Assembly: GCA_036835375.1 (NCBI GenBank)
Contig: DAITMB010000146.1
Coordinates: 1 to 11,385, forward strand
Direction: 5' to 3'
DNA: 11,385 nt
DNA from: JANQTF01 sp036835375
Lineage (GTDB): Bacteria > Bacteroidota > Bacteroidia > J057
This document shows, one piece after another, positions 5,964 through 11,385 of this stretch. The notes under the pieces are model-generated. The model searched no databases, was not told the origin of the DNA, and was given only the letters and a program-made list of their open reading frames with translations. Numbering within the stretch: position 1 is the first letter of the stretch; each line of letters opens with the position of its first letter. Made by a program: the position numbers and the translations under genes.

Positions 5964-6749
5964 ATGAGCCAAATGTATCAACTGATCGAGTATCAAGTAA
6001 AAGGCCGCCTGGCCTACCTCACGCTCAATCGGCCCGAAAAACGCAATGCCCTCAACGACCTGATGACGATTGAACTGCGCGACGCCTTCCTGGCAGCACA
6101 GGAGCACCCGGAAGTCAAAGTCATCATCTTGCGTGCCAATGGACCTACTTTCTGTGCTGGTGCCGACCTTGAATACCTCCAAAAACTTCAGGCATATAGC
6201 CTTGACCAGAACCAAGCGGATTCGGCTTCTTTGGCCCAGCTCTTCCTCGCTATTTATCGGTCTCCCAAGGTAGTCATCGCGCAGGTCGAAGGCCATGCTG
6301 TAGCGGGTGGATGTGGCTTGGTGACAGTCTGCGATTTTGCATTCAGTATTCCCGATGCAAAATTTGGCTACACGGAGGTCCGTATCGGATTTGTGCCCGC
6401 GATTGTCATGACTTTTCTATTGAGAAAGCTGGGCGAGACCCGTGGCAAAGAATTGATGCTGGGTGGCGACCTGATCGGTGCTGATGTCGCGGAACGATAT
6501 GGTCTGATCAACACGGTCGTTCCTGCTAGCGACATCGTCGCACACGTAAAGGAATTTGCTGAAAAACTTTGTAGCAGCAATTCAGCTGCTTCGATGCAGT
6601 TGACCAAAAAAATGATCGCAGATATTCGCGATTTTCCACTTGAAAATGCCTTGAAATTTGCCGCTAAGATGAACGCACATGCCCGCATGACGGAAGATTG
6701 TCGCCGGGGTATCCGCGCATTTGTCAACAAAGAACCGCTCACATGGTAG
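5964..6749 (+). CDS. Enoyl-CoA hydratase/isomerase (crotonase) family protein
   Basis: This 261-residue protein has full crotonase length and order. LNRPEKRNALN (21-31) contributes to CoA binding. FCAGADLEYLQ (63-73) and EGHAVAGGCGLV (109-120) supply the oxyanion-hole backbone, and GYTEVRIGFVPAIV (135-148) carries the catalytic E138. At the place of the first catalytic glutamate of classical hydratases (GGGCEL in rat mitochondrial crotonase, E144) this protein has G118, while the second glutamate is kept. One-glutamate members include delta3-delta2-enoyl-CoA isomerases and other acyl-CoA enzymes. The TEVR.G..PA stretch recalls enzymes of leucine/methylglutaconyl-CoA breakdown, so the exact substrate is open. 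Expected to be cytoplasmic. It lies 32 bases after comEC, and its end overlaps the next gene by seven bases. A second in-frame ATG at 5973 is possible, but the first is taken. Confidence 0.9.
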   Translation: MSQMYQLIEYQVKGRLAYLTLNRPEKRNALNDLMTIELRDAFLAAQEHPEVKVIILRANGPTFCAGADLEYLQKLQAYSLDQNQADSASLAQLFLAIYRSPKVVIAQVEGHAVAGGCGLVTVCDFAFSIPDAKFGYTEVRIGFVPAIVMTFLLRKLGETRGKELMLGGDLIGADVAERYGLINTVVPASDIVAHVKEFAEKLCSSNSAASMQLTKKMIADIRDFPLENALKFAAKMNAHARMTEDCRRGIRAFVNKEPLTW

Positions 6750-7075
6750 TGACCACCCTCCTTGTCGTGGCGATGTTGGTAGCGGGGGGATGGATGCTGT
6801 ATTCGCTAGGCTCCCTGGCAAGCAAGCAAGGCGAGTCTGTGTGGGCGTGGTGCATCGGACTGTCGCTCGTGTGGGGATTCATTTGGTTTATTTATCGGAC
6901 CATTCTTTTGGTCCTCGGCCCGGTTGGCGCGCCGCTTCATGCGAGGTGGTCACCATGGTTGATTGCTGGAGCCGTGCTATCGGCCCTCGTAGTCTATGCG
7001 CTCTACTGGTTGCTTCTCCATAGCCAGAAAGGTCGACATCCACTGGAAGATCAAGTAGATGAAATCGGTCAATAA
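6743..7075 (+). CDS. Small three-helix integral membrane protein of unknown function
   Basis: The ATG at 6743 sits inside the last codons of the crotonase gene (seven-base overlap), suggesting coupled translation. The 110-residue product is mostly membrane. Helices lie at about 3-24 (TLLVVAMLVAGGWMLYSLG), 34-58 (a Trp-rich stretch, VWAWCIGLSLVWGFIWF) and 70-92 (PWLIAGAVLSALVVYALYWL). A polar C-terminal tail of about 18 residues ends in acidic DQVDEIGQ. The positive residues in the 52-68 loop (R52, H66, R68) suggest that this loop faces the cytoplasm. I do not recognise a family. The frame is open further back to 6698 within the crotonase gene, but those codons are a shadow. Position after comEC and the crotonase does not reveal its job. 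Confidence 0.75.
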   Translation: MVVTTLLVVAMLVAGGWMLYSLGSLASKQGESVWAWCIGLSLVWGFIWFIYRTILLVLGPVGAPLHARWSPWLIAGAVLSALVVYALYWLLLHSQKGRHPLEDQVDEIGQ

Positions 7076-7237
7076 TGGCCGGTGGGAGGATGAGCCTTCA
7101 TTTGTAAGGTGTTCCTTTCCTTTCAGAAATTCTTTCTGGCAAGAGCCGCTTCACAGAATCGAGAAAAATCGTTCGAGGCTGTTCCATTTCTGCCTAATTT
7201 TATTCAATTCTCCTCTGACTTCATTCAGGAAATTTCT

Positions 7238-7969
7238 ATGCGAATTATCCCAGCCATTGACCTCATCGGCGGCAAGTGTGTGCGATTAGAAGAAGGTGAC
7301 TACCTCCGCCAGACAGCGTATCGAGAAGACCCGCTGGAGGTAGCGCGCGAGTTTGAGGGGGTAGGCTTGGAATACCTGCACTTGGTGGATCTGGACGGCG
7401 CACAGGCAGGGAAGTTGGTCAATTGGCGGGTGCTGGAGCGGATTTGTGAGGGAACCTCGCTACGAGTGGATGTCGGCGGCGGCATCAAGTCAGACAGCGA
7501 CTTGCGCATCGCGCTGGAATGTGGTGCCAAGCAGGTCAACATTGGGAGCTTAGCGGTGAAAGAACCCACTCAATTCATCGATTGGCTGGAGGAATGGGGC
7601 GGTGACATGATCCTGCTCTCCGCCGACGTGAGAGAAGGGCGCATCGCCATCGCTGGCTGGCAAGAACAGACGGCCTTGGCGCTGGAAGCATTTGTGGCAG
7701 GATTTCTTGACCACGGCCTTCAGACAGTCGTGACGACAGACATCAGCCGCGACGGGATGTTGAGCGGACCTTCCGTAGAACTATACCTCAGCATGAAGGA
7801 AGCGTTTCCGAATCTGGACCTCGTGGCAAGTGGTGGCATCAGCGGCCTGGATGACTTGGCCTCCCTCGCGACCATTGGCATGGGCGGAGCCATCGTTGGG
7901 AAAGCAATTTATGAGGGAAGGATCAGCCTCGTTGATTTGGCTAAATTTGCAGATCAGGCGCGAGACTAG
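7238..7969 (+). CDS. hisA: ProFAR isomerase, histidine biosynthesis
   Basis: HisA is 1-(5-phosphoribosyl)-5-[(5-phosphoribosylamino)methylideneamino]imidazole-4-carboxamide isomerase. It performs an Amadori rearrangement, step 4 of histidine synthesis, in the cytoplasm. The 243-residue (beta/alpha)8 barrel has family length. The catalytic acid/base D8 is in MRIIPAIDLIGGKCVRL and D130 is in LLSADVREG. GW at 140-141 and TTDISRDGMLSGP at 166-178 match the family. Phosphate-binding glycines are at DVGGGIKS (78-85), ASGGIS (197-202) and GGAIVGKA (216-223). The frame is open 43 codons further back to 7109, but the ATG at 7238 is right: the protein then begins at the conserved barrel strand, and AGGA (7227-7230) sits seven bases upstream. 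No other cytoplasmic his gene is in the window, so hisA is separated from its usual cluster. The 162-base gap before it implies its own promoter; the best -7-like match (TAATTTTA, 7195-7202) is weak. Confidence 0.96.
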   Translation: MRIIPAIDLIGGKCVRLEEGDYLRQTAYREDPLEVAREFEGVGLEYLHLVDLDGAQAGKLVNWRVLERICEGTSLRVDVGGGIKSDSDLRIALECGAKQVNIGSLAVKEPTQFIDWLEEWGGDMILLSADVREGRIAIAGWQEQTALALEAFVAGFLDHGLQTVVTTDISRDGMLSGPSVELYLSMKEAFPNLDLVASGGISGLDDLASLATIGMGGAIVGKAIYEGRISLVDLAKFADQARD

Positions 7970-8201
7970 GGAAAATCAACAGCATTTGAGCTTATGAAAT
8001 TGATTTCTGGCAGATGAATCCCAAGATATTTCTGTGCAATTATTGGTGCCATCGACTGACTCCGACTTCTTGAAGTTGAACCTCTCTTCAGGTGAAGGGT
8101 AAAGACATCCAAAGAGGACGCCTCCGGTTCTTCAAGAGTTTCTTATATTCGGCATCGAAATCGGGAAGAGAGCCCCTATTTATCCTCGTATCTGACAAGA
8201 C

Positions 8202-11200
8202 ATGGATTTCAAACGACTCAATAATCTGACGGGCTGGGCAGTATTCGCCATTGCTACCGTCTCGTATTTTTTCACGATGGCCCCCACAGCCAGCTTTTGG
8301 GACTGTGGAGAATTCATTGCCTGTGCCAATGAACTGGAAGTGCCTCACCCCCCCGGAGCGCCATTTTACCTTCTGCTGGGCCGCATATTTGCGATGCTGG
8401 CAGGCGCTCAGATCGAGAACATCGCCTACATGCTCAACATGATGAGCGTCCTGAGCAGTTCTTTCACGGTTTTGTTTACCTTCTGGATCACCACGCACCT
8501 GGCGCTGAAGCTCATCGGGTCCTCAGCTGCTCACCCCAATGCGACCCAGACCTTCGCCATCCTCGCCTCTGGCGTAGTCGCCGGTTTGGCTAATGCCTAT
8601 GCCGATTCATTCTGGTTCAATGCCGTGGAGGCAGAAGTGTATGCCATGTCCTCCTTCTTTACGGCCATCGTGGTATGGCTGATGTTTAAGTGGGAAGAGC
8701 GGGCAGACGAGCCTGGAAATTTACGCTACCTCATCTTGATTGCCTACCTGATGGGCCTTTCCATCGGCGTACACTTGCTCAACTTGCTGACCATTCCCGC
8801 GCTGGCATTTATCTATTATTTCCGCAAATACGAATTCAGTTGGAAGGGGTTTCTGGCTGCAGGAGCCGTTTCGGTCGGGATTCTGGGCATCATCCAGACG
8901 GGGATCATCCTCTATACATTTGACTTGGCATGGGCTTTTGAGCGGTTTTTTGCAGGGGTACAAGATGCCAACGGCGGAAATACCAGCGGCCTTGGGCTGC
9001 CGATCGGTTCTGGGCTGGTGGTGTTTTTCTCCCTTCTTTTTGGCTCAATGGGCTACTTCATTTATTGGAGCCACCAGCAAAACAAGGTGAGCCTCAACAC
9101 AGCCCTGCTCAGTACCCTGGTGATTTACATTGGTTTCTCGTCGTACTTGATGATTCCGATTCGCTCGCAGGCCAATCCACCCATTGACGAGAACAATCCT
9201 GAAAACACGCAGTCCTTCCTCAGCTACATGAAGCGCGAGCAGTATGGCAGCCGCCCCCTGATTCGTGGTCCGCTCTACAATGCCCAGCCCGTAGATCTTG
9301 AGATCGCAGGCAAGGAATATGTGCTGGAAGAAGGAGCTGATCGCTACACTGAGCTTGGTGTGAAGCGACAATACAAATACAAGGATTCTGACAAAAAGCT
9401 GTTCCCCCGCATGTATGACAACACGCGACCGCTTAGCTGGTCGCCTACGCAGGGGAGGTACACCTACGCAAACTTTGTGACTCGTACCGGAGACCCCAAT
9501 TCCCCTTATGATGACCGGCCTACTGGTGCGGAAGACCTCAAGTATTTTTTCAAATACCAGATCGGCCACATGTACCTCCGCTACTTCTTGTGGAACTTTG
9601 TGGGCAAGGAGGGAGACTTTCAAAATGCAGATTGGGAAAGCGGGCTGAACTTTGTGAAACAGTCTCAGATGCCCGATATCATTAAGGACCATCCTGCCAA
9701 GAATCATTACTACTTTTTGCCGCTGATTTTGGGTCTGCTCGGGCTCGCGTGGCAGAGTAGTGTCCGGAAATATGATGCGGTGATCGTGGGGCTGCTATTC
9801 TTCTTCACAGGTCTGGCGATCATCATTTACCTGAATCAATACCCCAATCAGCCTCGGGAGCGCGACTACTCCTTTGCGGGGTCATTTCAAACCTTTGCCA
9901 TCTGGATCGGACTGGGGGTGATGGCGCTGTATCAACTCACGGAAAAGTATCTGGGCAAATCGTCTGCCTATCTGGCGGCTGGCGTGGGCATGCTCGTGCC
10001 AATCATCATGGGATTACAAAACTGGGATGACCACTCGCGGGCGGGCCAATATGTAGCACCTGATTCGGCCTATAACTTGCTGAATTCCCTTGAGAAAAAT
10101 GCGGTGCTCTTCACCAACGGCGACAACGATACTTTCCCGCTATGGTACTTGCAGGAAGTGGAGCAAGTACGGACCGATGTCCGCGTCTTGTGCCTCTCCT
10201 ACGTCAACACAGATTGGTACATCGACCAAATGTACCGACAGATGAATGAGTCGCCTGCCCTTCCCCTCACCATTTCGAAAAAGGACTACGTAGGACAGGC
10301 CAATCAATCGAAGAGCTTTGGGGCCACCAATCAGTTGCGGGAGACCTTACCCGTAGATATTAATTCTCTGGTGTCACAGGGCATTATCTCTGATGAGGAG
10401 CTGCCCTTTGTGGAGTCGCCCATGAACTGGACATTTAACACCCGTGGCGGAGAGCGAAACAAATACCTGGAGCTGAAGGATCTGCTCATTGTCAATCTTC
10501 TCAAAAACGTCGCTAACAATGGCTGGAGCCGCCCGATTTACTTTGCAAACACAGTAGCACCCAATTCATTCCTCAATCTTGACAGCTATCTCCGCCAAGA
10601 AGGATTGGCTTATCGGGTGTTACCGATGAAAAAACCGCGTATTTCTGACCAATATGATGCATTCTCTGGCAACATCGATCAGGAAAGAATGTATGAAAAC
10701 CTCGTCAATCGCTTCCAATTCCGCAACATGGACAAGGAAGGTGCCTACTATGACGAGAACATTTTCCGGATGCTCGCCAACTACCACAATACCTATTATC
10801 GTCTCGGAACCAGCTACCTGCGCGACATTGAGGCATTGGAAAAAGAAAACACGTCACCAGCAAGAGATTCATTGTCTGATTCTCGCGATCCTGAGCTCAA
10901 CGCAAGCCAGCCTACAGATAAGGCCGCTTTGATTGCCAAAAAGGAAGAGCAGGCATACACCTTGATGCTTCACGCGGCCACCAGCTTTCCCATCAAGTAC
11001 GCCACACCCGATCCTTATCTCTGCGCTCGTTCCGGCTTGGTGTTCCAGCGCTTGGCCGATCGATTTAGTGGAAAGGACGAGGAAAAAGCTGCCAAGATGA
11101 AGGCGTTAGCAGACGAATATTTCGATACTACGGAGAGCCGGGTGATTGAGACCCTGGCGTTCTATGGCGAGCACGACTCCGCTTTTGAGCAGCAACGAGA

Positions 11201-11321
11201 GTATGCGATCACCATTTCCCTGCTCACAAGCATTTATCAGCAGTTTGGGATGACGGAGAAGCTGACGCGCATCACGAGCGAGCAATCTCGGATCAACCCC
11301 CGCTTGCTCCAGGTGCGGTAG
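8202..11321 (+). CDS. DUF2723 (TMEM260-like) membrane glycosyltransferase family protein
   Basis: This 1039-residue polytopic protein belongs to the DUF2723 family found in nearly all Bacteroidota, related to eukaryotic TMEM260 (an O-mannosyltransferase) and of GT-C architecture. After the first helix (about 11-29), the likely catalytic loop is FWDCGEFIA (32-40) with D34 and E37, then HPPGAPFYLLLGR (49-61). About nine helices fill residues 11-319. A soluble insert follows (320-500, including RPLIRGPLYNAQPVD and FPRMYDNTRPLSW), then four more helices (about 504-605) with the conserved QYPNQPRERDYSFAGSF (546-562). The rest (606-1039) is a non-membrane C-terminal region opening with LFTNGDNDTFPLWYLQEVE (636-654) and NTDWYI (669-674). 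It probably transfers a lipid-linked sugar to exported proteins, but donor and acceptor are unknown here. It appears monocistronic: a 232-base gap lies upstream, with only a weak -7-like box (TATATTCG, 8144-8151), and a strong terminator follows. Confidence 0.92.
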   Translation: MDFKRLNNLTGWAVFAIATVSYFFTMAPTASFWDCGEFIACANELEVPHPPGAPFYLLLGRIFAMLAGAQIENIAYMLNMMSVLSSSFTVLFTFWITTHLALKLIGSSAAHPNATQTFAILASGVVAGLANAYADSFWFNAVEAEVYAMSSFFTAIVVWLMFKWEERADEPGNLRYLILIAYLMGLSIGVHLLNLLTIPALAFIYYFRKYEFSWKGFLAAGAVSVGILGIIQTGIILYTFDLAWAFERFFAGVQDANGGNTSGLGLPIGSGLVVFFSLLFGSMGYFIYWSHQQNKVSLNTALLSTLVIYIGFSSYLMIPIRSQANPPIDENNPENTQSFLSYMKREQYGSRPLIRGPLYNAQPVDLEIAGKEYVLEEGADRYTELGVKRQYKYKDSDKKLFPRMYDNTRPLSWSPTQGRYTYANFVTRTGDPNSPYDDRPTGAEDLKYFFKYQIGHMYLRYFLWNFVGKEGDFQNADWESGLNFVKQSQMPDIIKDHPAKNHYYFLPLILGLLGLAWQSSVRKYDAVIVGLLFFFTGLAIIIYLNQYPNQPRERDYSFAGSFQTFAIWIGLGVMALYQLTEKYLGKSSAYLAAGVGMLVPIIMGLQNWDDHSRAGQYVAPDSAYNLLNSLEKNAVLFTNGDNDTFPLWYLQEVEQVRTDVRVLCLSYVNTDWYIDQMYRQMNESPALPLTISKKDYVGQANQSKSFGATNQLRETLPVDINSLVSQGIISDEELPFVESPMNWTFNTRGGERNKYLELKDLLIVNLLKNVANNGWSRPIYFANTVAPNSFLNLDSYLRQEGLAYRVLPMKKPRISDQYDAFSGNIDQERMYENLVNRFQFRNMDKEGAYYDENIFRMLANYHNTYYRLGTSYLRDIEALEKENTSPARDSLSDSRDPELNASQPTDKAALIAKKEEQAYTLMLHAATSFPIKYATPDPYLCARSGLVFQRLADRFSGKDEEKAAKMKALADEYFDTTESRVIETLAFYGEHDSAFEQQREYAITISLLTSIYQQFGMTEKLTRITSEQSRINPRLLQVR

Positions 11322-11342
11322 TCACGCACCTTCCCGTAAAAC

Positions 11343-11385
11343 AAAAAAGACGTCACCTCATGGGTTTGAGGTGACGTCTTTTTTT
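11343..11385. terminator. Strong bidirectional rho-independent terminator
   Basis: AAAAAAGACGTCACCTCA (11343-11360) is the exact reverse complement of 11367-11384 around the loop TGGGTT. The 12-bp GC-containing core is flanked by six A on the left and at least seven T on the right, so it can end transcripts from both directions. It begins 21 bases after the stop of the DUF2723 gene. This suggests a convergent gene just beyond the right edge. Confidence 0.93.

Noticed and set aside
7075..7107. A 10-codon frame starting in TAATG at the end of the membrane protein gene, as an upstream peptide of hisA
   Set aside because: Too short to distinguish from chance, and about 130 bases from the hisA start.
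7971..8011. A 7-bp inverted repeat (AAATCAA/TTGATTT) after hisA as a terminator
   Set aside because: AT-rich stem, 23-base loop and no T-run after it; too weak to call.
9045..9707. A 220-codon minus-strand open frame
   Set aside because: Antisense shadow within the conserved DUF2723 coding sequence.
1..11385. CRISPR array, tRNA, insertion sequence or phage genes
   Set aside because: No regularly spaced repeats, cloverleaf, transposase motif or terminal-repeat pair was seen on either strand.

Overview
The window looks like core chromosome from a free-living member of the Bacteroidota at about 50% GC, perhaps a Saprospiria/Lewinella-like lineage (the class is a guess). Four things support the phylum. 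There is a very large DUF2723 membrane protein of the kind almost every Bacteroidota genome carries. There is an ECF sigma factor with a phylum-style region 4, followed by an overlapping gene whose first residues match the leader typical of sigma-linked proteins in this phylum. Matches to the phylum's -7 promoter box (TAnnTTTG) lie upstream of two genes. Shine-Dalgarno sequences are mostly absent.

Layout. Positions 1-2251 are read on the minus strand: the first 24 codons of a sigma-linked gene, the ECF sigma factor, a 463-bp non-coding stretch with a terminator and a long hairpin, then a Tat-exported HisC-type aminotransferase. A 405-bp divergent promoter region follows. Everything from 2657 on is on the plus strand: asd with a small cytochrome-b5-like gene overlapping its end; a 454-bp non-coding gap with a perfect 12-bp inverted repeat; comEC, a crotonase-family enzyme and a three-helix membrane protein in a tight row; hisA; and the 1039-residue DUF2723 protein, closed by a very strong bidirectional terminator at the right edge.

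How the genes fit together. The sigma factor and its overlapping partner form an envelope-stress or surface-signalling type module. Asd feeds lysine, threonine, methionine and cell-wall diaminopimelate synthesis. HisA is step 4 of histidine synthesis and stands apart from any other his gene here; the HisC-like enzyme is probably not its partner because it carries an export signal. ComEC is the inner-membrane DNA uptake channel, and the DUF2723 protein is a probable GT-C glycosyltransferase. There is no mobile element, CRISPR array, tRNA, rRNA or obvious defence system. I do not see a new multi-gene system. The items most worth a second look are small: the hairpins around the comEC start, the perfect inverted repeat in the gap before it, the structured segment at 744-992, and the exported aminotransferase.
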